Positions 41,201 through 56,200 are shown, counted from the first letter of the stretch. The stretch is DNA of 64,000 nucleotides from Phoebastria nigripes (GCA_035582835.1 JAYKAV010003166.1:1026486-1090485); one strand, 5' to 3'. A program made the numbers and translations. Notes: a model not told the origin generated them from the letters alone.

Positions 41201-44200
41201 CTTTGGATGCAGTCAGACAGCTGACAAATACACATGAAAAACNTATATAAGGCAAGTTGTAAAAGGAACAAAATATGCCAACTCCATTCCTGGTACTCTG
41301 TGTTCATGTGAGGATGTGTGAACATGAGAGTGGAACGGAACACATTCTCATGCTCACATCCCTTCTGCCCAACACAAGAAAACATCAGAGCTTTCTTCAG
41401 GCGTAAGATATGGATATTGCACCTTGGAAATAACATAAAACAGCTTATTTGGGAGCAGAGCCATGATATTACCTACTCTTGAAAGCAAACTCATCCTCTT
41501 TCTTAGTGCTATTATTCATACCCCCAGAGAAGTAAAATGCCACAGAGCCTGTTTTCAGTACACTTCAGTATAAAAGTCTCAACTATATGGCAAACAATAT
41601 TCCCATTTCCATTTAATCTGGATTATTCTGTTTTCTTAGAGACATGTACTGCTCTAAAGCAAAACAAAGCCCATGGGCAGAGAAAAGGCTGGATAGTACA
41701 CACACTCAGTAGATGCTTTTGCTGCATCCAGACAATTTAATCCTGGACTGCATGGCAAACAACTCACCATCCATCCACAGAGGAAGGGGGACGGAGAAGG
41801 CAGGAAGGTCAGTACATACAACCCCACTCCAACTGCAAAGAGCAGAAGCTCCAGCAGTTCTACGAACTTACCATTCTGGGTAAGTTTTGTTGAACAAACT
41901 AGAGTAGAAATCTGGAAAGAGTCTTTGCTGATGGTGCAGCTTCCGAGGTTCTGCATGCTCTTCCCTGTTGCAGAGTGTCCCTTTTCCTCCAATTCTATTT
42001 TAGTGGATGGCAGACTTAAATACGTTGAGGCATCCTCCAGCTTCTTTGCTTCTGCCTACAGTAGTGTTTTAAATACAATATGAAACAATTTTAAAATATC
42101 TAGTAAAAAGCCTTGGTAATAATAAAATTTTAGTATTTACACTGGATTTTCTTAGGTTTGCTCCAGAAATGGAGCTATCCAATGGGTCTTTAGCAACAGT
42201 AATTTAACACTAACCTGTCTACAGATTAGAGCAAAGATGTGCTATTTAAAGGGCTAGAGAAGTAACTTTTCCCAGTCATGAAAACACACATAAAACTCGA
42301 TAACAAGCACCTTAAAAATTAAAACATGCCCAGTAAAACATACTCCAGGTTTAACAATCAATCTGCCAAATATGCAAATTGCACAGTACTTACTATTTAG
42401 TTGCTTGATCTAACAGAATAGTCTATAACATATTTTCCTGTGCAATTCTGTAACAATAATTCACTAAAAGTCAGCAGTACTCACACTGAGCTAGTTACTA
42501 TGGAAAGATTAAAGTATCTCAGAACACTACCTTGTAAACTATAAGGTCATGTTCTCCATCTCTCAAAGTTGTTCCATCATATCTCATGAGCTTCACAAAT
42601 GCTAAGGCAAATATTTTCTCAGATTTATCTTTGGCTGTTACAAAACAAACAAGCAAACAAAAAAGCATAATTAAGTATTTGATACTAGTACAGACAGCCC
42701 ACCTAATCTCAAAAACATGGATAACCTATAAATGAATGACAATAGTAAAGATTCTCAGTTGGAGAAAAGGTACAAGAAATGGGGAGAGTCTTCTAAATGC
42801 AAGATAGAACCAAAAATATGAGAAATAAATGATTAAGAATCTGACCACGGCAACAGTAACTAGGTACTTAATATTTCTATAATCTGTGTGTTCATTTAGG
42901 AAGCTGAATTAAGGCAACTTTTTAAAAACAAAACAATTTGATGCATTTATAACGTTCAGGTTTTTCAGAGTTAGAAGAATGGCAGTGCTTGGTACCTAGA
43001 ATAATGATTTCAAGACCAGCACTGAGGATCTCATCAGGGGTCTATCATTTATAGGGGGAATATTAGAACCAAAACAGAAATTGGATACAGATGAAGTGCC
43101 TAAGCTTCTGAAAGCTGACCCACTCTACAACTAATATGAACTAGAAAACGCATTCAGTTTGCTCTCATTGTTCAAAATCTATTATCAAAAGTTAAATAAA
43201 AACAAAGCAATGGGGCAAGTAGAAATCACAAAGTTAGTTAAGAAGTAAAACCAGAAGGAAAGCGCAATCAACTTGAGATAGCCCAAGCAGCCTGTGAGAA
43301 AGCCCTGCAGCCCTAAGGCACAGCCTCTAATTAATATTTAAAACCATGGCCAACTTAAATTTTTGAGTCATCATAAAAATATTTCTCACTAGTAATTTGT
43401 AGTGCACAATCATAATTTTGACACTAATGACACTAATTTTCTGCACATTGTTTTCATTAGCAAGTATCATTCTCTAAACTAAGTAAATCTTTTATTAATG
43501 ATCAATTTGCAAAATATACAGCTTCAATTAAATAATCACTATGAGGTAATGTACTACACATTACACAGGTAAGTATACATGAAGAGTATTACACATCTTA
43601 AAATGCATCCAGTGGACACCACCCGATTAATGCTTTTGTCTACGCCTTTATTCTCCAGCAAAAAAGTTTTGCTGCAGATTTTGGAAGGCTTGCCTATCAA
43701 GCAAGACAGCCCCTGTAATCACTATATGGAATGAGCATTATCACAACCAAGGCAAATCCCCTAACTTTGCTACAAAACAACTGTTGACAAATGGAAGATG
43801 TCTAGCTGTCTCGATCTGATCCTCAACAGCTCAAAGCATCTCAGCTGCCAGCAACGTTACAGGAAAGCTGAGGAAAACCACAAGCTCTCAAACATCTTTT
43901 AGACCAAAATTACTTCAAAACAACCACAAGTCAGTCTGAGAACCAGAAGCAGAAACCAAGTTTCTTAATAGCTAAGTCTTCCATTACTGATGCTAAGCCC
44001 ACTGTAAACTCTTTCATGTTGCCATTTCACACGTGGGGTTGTTAAATATCTTTACAACTCCCTACCCACCTACCTCTAAGGTATACAATACCACAACCCT
44101 TTTAGTTGCTAACTGAAAGCTTTATTCACTAGCCCTTTTATTTGACTTGGAGAAATAACCGGGCAGGAAAGGAAAAACTTGATGTCGATAGTAAGGGAAA

Positions 44201-47200
44201 GGGAAAAAGCAGCTGAGACACTAACATAAAATAAGCAGGCAAAAAACTTATCCCCACACTAAAAGCAATTACAATAGTCAATTACAGATTAGGAACGTTA
44301 TGCCTGTTTCAGCAGATTTTGGCACCAGACACCGACAAGAACCATAATGAAAAGGCTGAATTACTCACAGTCCTGTGATGATCTATGACGGAACGTGAAC
44401 CTTAAATGACTGCGGTTCACATCTTCAATGGGGATTGCGACCTTCACGTATTGGGAAAGAGGACGGAGAAAGAAAACAGTCAGTACAGTATCTTCAAACA
44501 TCATCAACCACTACCAAATCTCATCTAGACATCTTTCAACAATATGCTTGGCTCTTTCAAAAAGATTAACGTTAAGTACCAGCTTCATTTTGCCATAGAC
44601 GACCTTGACAGGTCATAGATGCCCCAGGAAAATCACCAATTCTTGCACCAAGAAAGAGAGAAGGAACGAAGCAAGCCTTCTAAGTTACCTGACAAGACCT
44701 GCAACTTCAGATGTTGGGCTGTAACCTCAAAGCCTCCCCTACCACTCCCCCCAGCTCAGGAATGAGCCCCTCTTGAGTCTGACTGGTAGAGGTGAACTTG
44801 ATTATCAACAGCAGCAAAGCAAAAATTCTTAACATACCCGCTACCTATGCAACACTTGTACTAGTATATACTACTAGTGCATCTCTGATCCACATTTAAA
44901 CAATGTGCAGAGATGTAACCAATGCTCTCCTCCCCCAGAATTTTTGCTAGAGCTGTCATATTTTCTTAATCACACCCACATTCAAGCTCTGTGCTGTACA
45001 CTGCNTCCCAACACCATGTCTAGGTTTCTGCCGTTCCCTAGCAGGCACTTTCTGTCTACAGATGCAACAAAAGCACCTTTGGACTTAAAACAATGGTGTG
45101 GGGAGTAGCTTTAAGTCCCTTCTCAGTACACATATACTGCTCCCACTCACTACAGCTAGACAATATATTCTATAAAGCTAACATCAGCCTCCTCTGTAAT
45201 ATTAAAACTTGGCTAAAATGTTATTACCCAAGCAAATTCAGCAAGCTTAAAGCACAATCAGCCAGATCCCAAAACGCTGATGAGTTCAACACTATGGCAA
45301 TTATGTTTTAACCTTAATATCCTGCTTCTCTAGGTCAGCTTCGTGGAAATAGAGTAAATCATTCCTAAACAGATGTTGGAGTGCCCCTGTAACAGTCGTC
45401 TTGACCAAAAGGATGAAATAAAATGCATTATGCAATAAAAGTCAAATCTATTTTCCAGCTTTTCTCTGAAAGCCTTCCTTGGTTGAGCTATTACTTTTGT
45501 CCTGCTAAACACAATCACAAGCATTGAATTTCCCTAGTTTTGTTTCTCAAGGCTTTCCACTGAAACCTATGTTAATTGCATATTAACCCACACACAAGAA
45601 GTTACCTTTACAGTCTCAAACCAGCGAGGCTGCTTTACTTGGTAATATATTACTGACTTGTACTCCGAGATGGCTTCATCACCAGCGCCAGGAAAAATAA
45701 CACTCTTGAAAACACAAACAAAACGAAAAAATGTTTATGTCTATCTTAAACTCAAACTCCACTTTTTCATTCAAATAAACAAAAAAAAAAAATATAGTGA
45801 AGTAGGTCAAAATAAGACAGAATGGCTCATGCTCAGAGCTCCTCATGAAGTTAGTATCAAAGTGCATGCACTGGTATGACAAATGTATTCAGTTATGACA
45901 AAGTAGAAAATTTTGTTGTAAATAAAAATAGGGACTTAAGTTGACAAATACAGAGAAAGATGTTGAAAAGGCTTAAACAGATCTGTATCAAAATCAAAAA
46001 AACCCAGACGTTAAATACTTTAATACCTCTAATCTTTTGCCATCTTCATCATAAACAGATACTGTAACTTCTACATTCTTCGCTGTTGTTTTACTGCCTT
46101 TGTCAAAATCTCCCTGAACCAATGTTACATAGATGTCATTACGAACATCACCTAAAAGAAAAAGCAAAGCACAAAGTTCTTAGCAATTTTCACAGTATAC
46201 CTATTGATTTGTGAAACCAATGATACATAGAAACGACGAGCAAAACATTTTAGTAACAGCAATCATATATATACATGGCAAAACATTCAAAAGCCACGGT
46301 ATCGTGAACATTCAAAACTAGTAGTACTGAAAACAGCTGTTTAGCTAAAATTGTGCCAAGACTTCTAAAGTCTGAACTATCAACTCATACTGCAGCAAGC
46401 TGAATCTAATAAACAAACAACAACAACAACAAAATCACACATTATTTCATTATTTCTGGACTGAAAGAATACCACATCATCATTAAGAGTACATACCATA
46501 TCACTCAAAAAACACCTCAGATTAAAAAAAAAAAAAAAATTAACACCACTTCTCTCATTATTAATTTGAAAGGATGAATTTCAACACAGTCATTAATTTA
46601 TCCCATACACAGATATTTTGCAATTCAAAAATATTTAAACAGCCTACAGAGGTCTGTTTAACCTGTTACATCAGGAAATGGTTTGATGTTTTTGCTGGCT
46701 TGGGGGTTGCAGGGGCGGGTTTTATTTAGCTTTATGTCTTAAAATGGTCTTCAACTACACCCCAATTCAACTGAAATTTTGAAAATTAATTGTGGAAACA
46801 GGGGTTTTCCAATAATTTCATGAGGCAGATGGTTTATGTGTCAACACACGATCACAACAAGCAGAGGTGCTGAGGCACTTACACCATACTGGATATATAG
46901 TAAAACAACTGACAAAAGCACAGTCAGCAACCACAGGGAGAGCTGGAACTGGGATGTTTTTTGAAAATATCTAATGGATCCTCCAGAGCCCATCAATCTG
47001 AAAAGGACAGTGCAGGATTTTTTCTGTAGTCTGTTGCTTATGGCAATTTTTATTTTGAGAAGCACCACGGGTTTGGTTTTTTTTTTTTTGTAAACACCAG
47101 AATTGAACATCCATGGAATGTATGTATTTAAAAAAAAGACAATATGGCCTTCTTTCAAATACATTATCCGAATCTAGTACAAACCCTAAGAGACTTGCAT

Positions 47201-50200
47201 ATCTCTAAATCAAGCCCGTTCCTCTGAAAGATCTTTCTGGTTTGGATTCATCACAGGATATAAGTTTCACATACGCCCTTGCTAGGGAAAGAATATGAAG
47301 CATCTACTTTGTATACATTTTTCTTCACTGGAGAAAGAGGAGAATTTCCACTGTCACCATGGTATCACGTCTTTTTTGGGGGGTTGTTAGTTTTATTTAT
47401 TTGTGCAGCACGTGGCAGATATTAGCAAAGTATTTTACGTTTATTTTAAATGAGACAAAATCCTTTGATGATCCATTATTTCTAATATATACCATACCTC
47501 AAATTCATTGTTTTTTTCCCCAAAGCTTCCATACATACAGATATTTAAAGAAGGTTAAAATATAACAAAGCAGCATTAATTCACACAATGGCTTACCAGG
47601 CATAATAATCTCAGGAAACCCCATTTTCCGAGCAACGGCTGTTGACCTATCCACTAAGTGTGGAAACTCCTTCCTAATCTGATGAATATCTCCTGGAAGA
47701 AGTTTCAAAGTCACCCACAAACCTGTTGTGTAAAAACCACAATTATTAAACTGGTGTTTTCTTCTAGTTACTAAAGATTCCTTCTTACACATTCTAAAAT
47801 GTAAGAACATACCTTAATGTAACTGCTCTTCATTTACAAGAAATACACTTTACAAAGTATTTTAAAACATGCAAAAAAACCCCACTGCTTCAAGCAGAAA
47901 CATGAGTACAGCACACATAAGTATGTCTGATTATATCAGACTTTCTGGAAAACTGTATAAAATCCTCACCTGGAAGCTGACTGGCTAATAAAAAACCTGA
48001 GAAACTGGAAATCCGTGCAAGACAAGGATTTGGGCCTTTGAATTGTGCACTTTGCAGCAATACCATCTAGAAGGCGTCTTGGTAGGGAGGACTTAGGCAG
48101 ATGTTCAAAAGCAGATGCATACAGCTTCCCATACACAGGCTTACTAAAGCCAAAAATTTCAATCACAGTCTAAAAACTTCAATAGAACAGGTCTCCATTC
48201 AGAAGAAAAACAGGTTAGCAGCACCNTAGAACACAAATGGGAAGGAGGAAACCCTTGGTTATCAGATGGACCCACTGAAGCCTGGGTTGTGAAAATGGGA
48301 AGCAAGCCTACTGTGCCCTTGGCACGAAGCCAGAGTGACCCCAGAAGAATCCCTCCTCCTCGCAGAACTTTGAGAACAAGACTTCTCTCATCACTTAAAT
48401 CTTCCACAAAGGGTCTCGTGGAAATACNGTTATTAAGCCATTAGCAGAACTGCCTCAAGCTTTCATCTCTCCTTTGAACTCTCACAAGTTCTTTCTAATG
48501 AAATGTTTATCTTCCACAAGAAGAAAGAGAAGTGGCAACGTTGATTTGAATGGAAAAACTTAAGTATTACAACTAACCAATATCAAGATGCCAATAAAGA
48601 GAGCACCAACAGCAGATATGTACCCTGAATTGATTCATCACCACCACCCCCATAAGTTGTTTTTACTGCATTGAGCACAAAGAAGTCTACAGCATCAGCT
48701 TTACACAGTTGACATTTNTCTCTTCAGTAGGAGAAGGCGCCACTAAAAAGCTGCTGCTTGCCAACTAACATCAGGCACACTTGTTATAGGAAAAAAGAAA
48801 GATACCAAAGAAGTCTTACACACTTGGTAAAGTGACTGGCAATCAAGTTTAAGCACGAAATAATTACAGCAGCAATTTGCAGAAGAAAATCCCAAAATTA
48901 AAATCTATGAAAAATAGCCAAAAAATATTCATCTATAAAACAAATTGTGGGTTATCCTGTTACACACACAATTAACTATGCATGCATTTTGTATACATTT
49001 GGCAGCTAGCTTTCTTTTCTATTAAAATCTCTTATAAAAGGCTATATGCTGACTTGTTGCCAGAGATGGTTCTAACAGCTGCTATTTCATTAAACGGTAA
49101 CTGTACCTACACTGACTGGCTAAGCAACAACTCTTAATCCTTTTCTGTTTGCTTGGGCGCCTTTCTTAGGGAAAGAATCTGAAATGAATCAAAGNAGCTC
49201 AAATGTTTCCTACTTTCCGATACACATTGGCCACAGGTGAAAACAGGGAGGAAAACCAGATCTAAGTTTTCCTCTTTAGCTAATGGATAATTTTAAAAGT
49301 TTATTTAGATTTTATTTGCTCTTAATTAATTAAAAAGCAGCAAAAAAAAAAAAAAAAAATTTTCCTTGGGTCTTTTGTTCAGGTACCCCCTACAAGCAAT
49401 ACAGATATATACATACATAGTATCAGGTGGAAACTCCACATTAGCCTGCCTAATAGTATACTAATCCAGACTCACCCACCCCCNCCCTCACCCCCAAAAA
49501 AACCTGAGGCTAGTAGAGTAATAACTGAGCCATNACACAGTTCACTTTTTAACTGGTAGACACATCATGAAGTGTTGTATTTAAAACATAAGAAAAAAAA
49601 AACCACCACCACCCCCCCCACACACACACACAAAAAAACACCCCAAAACCCCAGACTTTGGAAGCAAACTCAGTTTCACGTCAGCAGAGCGTACGCCGAG
49701 TTGTGAACAGTGACACGAGCAGCCCGTAGGACAAGGTATCAGCGGGGTTGCCTTGCTTTGGCTCCGTCCTTACCACCTCCGAGCTCAGGCGGGTACGGTG
49801 CTGGTGGGAGAAATGCCCTGGTCTTCTTGAGAGGGAGCCAAATGCTGCAAGCGCAGCTGCGAAGCAGAAAAATAAGGCGAAGGAAGGGAAGGCAGNGAAT
49901 ATACCTTCCTTCAACATGAGGAGGCCAAAGTCTGCAGCTCAAGGGCATGAGAGCCGACTCCCTGAGTCATCGTTTCCAGTACAGAAATATAAAGATGTCC
50001 AAGCGATGGACAATGCAGAGAAAGGACAGACAACCTGTAGAGTTAATGCTGGGGAGGGGAAGGTGCGGGGCAGGGGGGGAATAGCAGAAAGAGCCCTGAA
50101 GGATGGGGAAGAGGGGGAACAAACCGTGCAAGCACATTTTCTGTTACCAAACAGCACTGAACAAGTGAAGGTAATATTATGCACCCTTGATTCCAAAATT

Positions 50201-53200
50201 AAAATAATCACATGTTGCAAATCAAGCAATGAGCAGTTTTAGGTACCTCGGTGTATATAAAGAACAGTACATACCCTGACCCTTGTGGTTAACTTCTTTA
50301 GCAGCAATCACTTTGTTTATAACAGTCTGAAGGAAATCATTCTCCCCTGCCACCCTGGGTGAAAAACGGGATGATATGTTCAGCTGCTTGTGTCGAATGG
50401 CGTCATCCAACGCTAGCCTGGAGGATGCACATGACGACCAACACCAGGAAACAAAGGGTCACAGAAAACCAGAAGTCACAGTAACAAGGGAACACAAAAG
50501 ATCATATCATAGTTGTGACAAAGAGTATTTATTAGTCCACGCAAGACAAAGGACAGGAAAGGTAACAAGAAAGACAGAGGAAGATCATTAATCAGGAGAA
50601 TGCTGATCTACCACAGAGAAGTACAGCACACTTGCGTTGTTACTTCTCCCTTCAGGGACATGCATGCACAGGCCCCAGTAACATTTTGTGAGGACAGGAA
50701 GGATGTCTCCCACCTGAGAATCCCCTGTTAAGCAGTGAAAACCTATACAGGCAGTTTTCTCTTTAATATAGATACAGCAGACTGGCCCTGCAACACCTCC
50801 AGGGTCACTTCTGCCATTCCGTAGGTTAAGCAGCAGTGCATACCGTCTGAAGGAAAAGCTACCGTAAATCTCACAGAAATGGCATAGGAGAAGAAAAGCA
50901 GATAATCCAAACGTTCTGTTAAACTTGATGAATAAATGAAAAGATGGAAACTATAAATAAACAGTAGCATTAAGTGTCATTTCTTGCCAAGTGCTTTTGA
51001 CAGCCATTGTGTTGGTGGCTAGTGAATGAATACAAAGAAAGATAGATATGAAAACAGACTTGCATGTGGTACAACAGAAGCAAAGCATGGAATGAGAAGA
51101 AAAATGTGGCTCATATATACAGCCTAAGTCTATGTTGGAAATAATGACACCAGTATTCATTGCGTGTTTTCACATTATTCATATTCTTTGGAATATACTT
51201 TTTCAGAAGAATGTTTTAATTTAGTGCGGGGCGGGGGGTGGGGTGGGGAGAAGAAATCACATTGTACATCTTTTCAAAAAGCTGATTTATATATACAGGA
51301 AAAATAAATCAGTGTTAATGGAGCAGAAAACTAGATGTTCCATTAGCATCCACTTTGATACACAAATCTGTGAATCTATTTTCATTGCATACTTCCACAT
51401 TCACTAANAAAATAAGCTTGCTATTGTTTACCACACAAAAAACATACCGTGAACACACTCTTCCCTAAAAACCCCTGTTTTCCTTGAAAAATGGAATTAT
51501 ACTTCCGATTTTCACATTAACACCCTCTACACCATTCCAGCGACACCGCTGCATACAAACGAAACCATTTCAGACATGAGGCATACACCCGCTCGGCTCC
51601 CTAAAGCACCTGCAGACCTTGCAATCCTCTCAATAGCTCTACATCTTCAAACCACAAGGGCTTCCTGAATTAAGCCTATTTTCCAAAATAAAGTTAATTT
51701 GAGATTACATTATTTCAAGGTTGTTTTTTTTTTTTTTTTTCAATATTATTAAAACCCCTCTGAACATCTGTTAGTATATTAATCAAGAAATTTAGCTAAC
51801 GTAACTATGTTTTGCCTTTTTGAACAGCTGGGAGTCTAACTTTTCACACAATGGGAAAACTAAGCATTCATATTTTATGCACATTTATTTGACTTATCCC
51901 TTCTACCTTTCCCCACTTCATGGAATAAAAAAACCCCCTATGAACTATGGATGGAACAGAGTATTTGCCACACGTTCTCTTTTGTTGATAAGCTTTTACT
52001 TCTAATAAGCTTTTACTTCTAAAAGCACTTTCTCTGCACATATCTACAAATTCACAAAAATTCAGGCTATTAAACCTGTATTTCTTAATATGATTTTGTG
52101 GCTTGAAGTCAAAATTGATCTTTGATAATACGTTAAATTCATACATGTCCATACTTTAAAGGACACCAACTCCATATTTGCTATTAGCTAATTTAATTAT
52201 TGTAAAACAGTATCTGCCAAACTCCATGTCAGCAACCTTAGAGTCAGCGTGGAAANGTTTGCAGTTTTAGATGACTAAAAGTAAGACCATGTCCACGTAG
52301 CAGANGGGTCTCCTTGATTCTGTGAACCAGCTATAACAGGTATGTGCAGCAGAAACATCCTCTCCCTTACCATCCAACCAAAATACCTAAGGGTTCTGGT
52401 AAAAGTCTCACACGATAAAGTTAATCATGAGAAGATATTGCAGGAGGTGTATCAAGCCATCCTTCAAATTCTCAACTTTTGTTTGTACTCTAATTACTGT
52501 GGCCCCTACTATGAAATTATATCTGCTACCAAGAAAAAGATAAATCTTATCATTTACTAATTTCACAGAAGTCACCTGCAGTGGATGTTGGTAACACTGC
52601 TGGTCTTTATCAATCTCAGGCAGAGCTAAACCAGCAATGTACTTATTTTAGGCATTTCACCTCTTACATGTTATCACCCTGACATCTTTAAACAAAAAGA
52701 AAACAAGACTGCAAAACTGAGAATGCACACTTTAAACTCAAGACTTAAAAAAAAAAAGTTTCTGGGGCTATCACTATTATAACTAACAGGAAATCATCAA
52801 GAAGAAATATTAGTAAGTACTACTCAAGATAAAATATCACACTGAAATAAATTAACTTCAGAATATCTACAGAACACTTCTTCCAATCAAAAGTTCAATT
52901 TTTTTTTTTTTTTTTTTTTAAATGAAAGTTAAAATCTTAATTCTTTCACTTCTGCTTATTCTTTAAACTATTCCCTACTTACGGTTGAAATGGTATGAAG
53001 TGCTGTTTGTCCTCATCGTCAACTTTTCCGTTAATTATGTCAGTAACATCCATNACTGCAAACAAAAACAAAGTGTACTGAATTAAGTGATCAACATGGG
53101 AAGAGGGGTGCTGAGGGAATACCCTGGGGGACTGGAAGCAATGGTGACTCGGAAGAGGGACGGAGTTAACAACTGTGCAATTTCAGAATTTCCCTATAGA

Positions 53201-56200
53201 ATAACATCACGTTGCAAATAACCTTTGGCATCTCTAGCTAAATGCAACTCCTGAAAGCTACAGTAAACTCTACAACACAGCAATCAGTCTGATTAACCTG
53301 GACCTGGGAACAATTTTGTGTTTATACAACCCCACAGGAGTTTCACACCCCCAACTTTCTATGCAAGAATATAATGTGATATAGACAGATACAGCGCACA
53401 GAGAGTTACCTGCTACTCCAAAAGGTCGCCGCAGCCCAGAGGTTAGTTTTCTCGTGTTGTTGTCCCTCAGCTCCATTCTGCCCACTCGCACAATCTGACA
53501 GACGAAACTGATTTTCTCTCTTTTCAGGTCTTTGCTGCCCAGGTCCTAGAAACAGTAGTTTCTTCAGATTACTTTGTAATAGTTGAATGCTAAGTTCCAT
53601 TTTAGCAGGCAGAAGGTTTATTGTTCAGAATTTGCCTTCGCCGTGCTAGCGTCTAGCACCAGAGCAAACTGTTCTCAGAGTAAAGGAGTTTTTGTAACAG
53701 TACTTAAACGTCTTATCTTGACTTCTGTGTAAATTAATTGCTTAGGAGGCCAAATCATTTCTAGTAAGTTAAACATCAAAGACCAACTTTGGTTTTAGCC
53801 AGGTGTTGAGAATTTTTAGTAGCCACTTATGAGAAATGTCTCATGTGAGCCTTCACCAGGATCATTACCTGCAGAGGTAACGCCACACTGTTTACATACA
53901 GATCATTACATTCCTCAATTATTCACAAGCTATGAAAACAAGTGCTTTAAAATTTGCCAGCTGAACCAAGCCCACACACTTACGGTGAATACTGCTCGAA
54001 GGTTATGCAATCTGTCTATATCTTTGGGGAGTCCACAGCTTGACCATCGCACCAAGTAGTTTTCACTGAAAGAANAATATTTTGAGGACTTTTTGTTTAA
54101 ATGGCTTCCTTTAACATAAGCATATAAAAAAAATCAACTTCAGAATTTACAGAAGACTATTTTAAACGCAATATACTTATCCTAAAAAAAATTAACATTT
54201 ACTTAGTGGAGAGCTGGCATTTCCCTTTGTGTGCATCATTTATAAAAAGAAAACAACTCCTCGGCAACAAAGTGTAAGAATTTCTTCAAGAAAGCAGGGT
54301 GTGTAGAAATCGAACTCTCAGATTAGCGCCAAGGCTGCTGCTAAGCGAGGCCACACAGCCTTGCAGGTGCGTTCACGTCTCATTTAAGCTCTGCACATGG
54401 GGAACCACAGGCACAGAGTGATGAGGAACAGCGCGACCCCAAAACCTACCCAAGGTGAAGAGACTTGCCTGATGCTGTGCTGAACACGACGACGAAGTGC
54501 TGCTGCATTGTTCCTTCCCAGAAACTTGACTTTCATAANCCCTCTCATCCTGCTACTATAACTGAGTAAGCACAGATTAGGGATTACACTCAGGAGTACA
54601 CTAACCTGATAAATTTTGATTCCAGTGGATCATACAGAGACATCAGGACTTCAGCATCTTCTCCTATTTTACAGACTACGTTTTTTAAATTTACAAATAA
54701 AGCAAATGAAGGAGTGGCAGCAAACTTGGCTTGTCTGTTGATATCCATATTCTGTTTCTGAGACTGTAATTCAAGAACAGAAGAAACTTAAGTTTAACTT
54801 AGTCTAACGAATATCCAACCGCTATAAAACTTTCCTAAAACCTTTCAGGTAGAAGAGGAGGGGTTTTCTGACAAAAAAAAAGGAAGTTTGTTCTTTGCTT
54901 TGTCTGATGTTTTTGTGACAGGTACAGAGTGCCAAGAAAGACAGGAGAGAAAAAAGTGCCATTTCTACAGGTTACCCACCCCTTGGACTTTAGCTCCCAT
55001 AAGCTTCCCACAAACTACTTTATCTAGGCAGAAGGTAGGAATGCACATGGGACAAAAAGGAAACTGGCTGAGGCAGGGACAACCAACCAACTCTGGATGC
55101 AAAAGTTTAATAGTTTAAATCCCGTTTAAACTGGTCTGTTTTTACACCAAGTTTGGTAAGGGCTGCAAGGGTGTGTATGGCCCATTACAACTCAACAGGA
55201 CGCAGTAACTCATTAAGTTGCACTAANGTACTCGTGAGCAACTCCTCAGGAATACCATGCTCCACTAACTGCTGCTGACACGGGCANGACTCCTTACAAC
55301 AGAAATGTTCTTCCTTTTAAAAATAAGGATTTGAATTGCAAAGAAGCTGACTATTCAAGTCTGAGAATGTCTTTAAAATTTGCCTCCTGTATTTCAACAA
55401 ACAAATTTTCAGGATTGGCGTACAGAAATCATACAAACATAATAAGGACATTATTCTACTTGATTCTCAAAAATAAACTCTCATGACAACCTAATGTACA
55501 AGCCTGCTACGTATGCGTCTCTGATATTAACCTACAAATGTAGTCGACTTATTGATACAGGTCTTAACCATAAATTCTGCTAAGCCCTTTAAAGGATTGA
55601 AAAGACAATTAAACAGGCTAAGATGTAAATGTTTAAGCTTGATAANTCTTCACAAACATAACAAATTCTTCATTACCAATGCTAAAAATAACAGTCATCT
55701 AGTTAGTTTACAGTCTTATGTTTCAAAAAGAAAAGCTACAGTGCATAGTATATCTTACTTTTTCCTCCTGTAGCCTCTCTTCAACTTGCTTGGAAGCTAT
55801 TTCATGTGCTCTGAAAAGGCTAATTGTGCTGGTTTGCTCTGGGTCCAAAATATTGCCATCTTCGTCTCTAACGACCAGATCTAAATCAAGAATTCTAAAC
55901 AAACGAAAAAATATGCTTGTGAATTAACAGTGCTCAAATAAATGCTTAAAAAACATCTGCCAAGTGTTTAACATTAAAGTCATGCACACCTGACATATGA
56001 TAGAAAAAAAATTATTTGATACATGATAAAACAATTTAACATGTCACCAACCCCGGAGATAACCATCCCGGCTGGAAGTCACTTCTTCCCCCAGCACAGA
56101 AAGAACTGACGTAAATGAAATAGCAGAACAGCTGGGGAAGCAATTTTTTAAACAACTAAATTTGCAAGAGACTTTGTCTCCTCCTCTGATTCATCTGACA

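Larger units (their letters stand above)
35794..41871 (-). other. DOCK1: DOCK1 intron (6.1 kb)
   Basis: Phase-1 intron. It holds long T and T/A tracts (37206-37229, 38259-38294), a C-rich patch with two AP-1-type sites (40996-41035), and an 89-codon plus-strand open stretch (39292-39558) with protein-like composition but no identified relative. No exon of DOCK1 seen. Confidence 0.85.
47723..50274 (-). other. DOCK1: DOCK1 intron (2.6 kb) with a G/CpG-rich patch
   Basis: Phase-1 intron. It contains a locally GC- and CpG-richer patch (49680-50110) with a G-quadruplex motif and an AP-1-type TGAGTCAT (from 49963), an A/C-rich simple-repeat block (49591-49653) and an A18 tract (49342-49359). The plus-strand open frame of 164 codons (49748-50242) has no recognised homology. 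Confidence 0.85.
50355..52982 (-). other. DOCK1: DOCK1 intron (2.6 kb)
   Basis: Phase-2 intron. It contains a G-quadruplex motif (51228-51248), a T17 tract (51724-51740), a tandem 17-mer (51989-52022) and a T21 tract (52899-52919) that precedes the acceptor-side sequence on the plus strand. No other gene. Confidence 0.85.

Noticed and set aside
49748..50242. 164-codon plus-strand open frame as a gene
   Set aside because: No recognisable domain, no splice signals, low-complexity composition; explained by the locally GC-rich patch.
54370..54480. Possible MIR SINE core
   Set aside because: Resemblance limited to a short ATGGGGAA...GGCACAGAG stretch; too weak to separate from chance.
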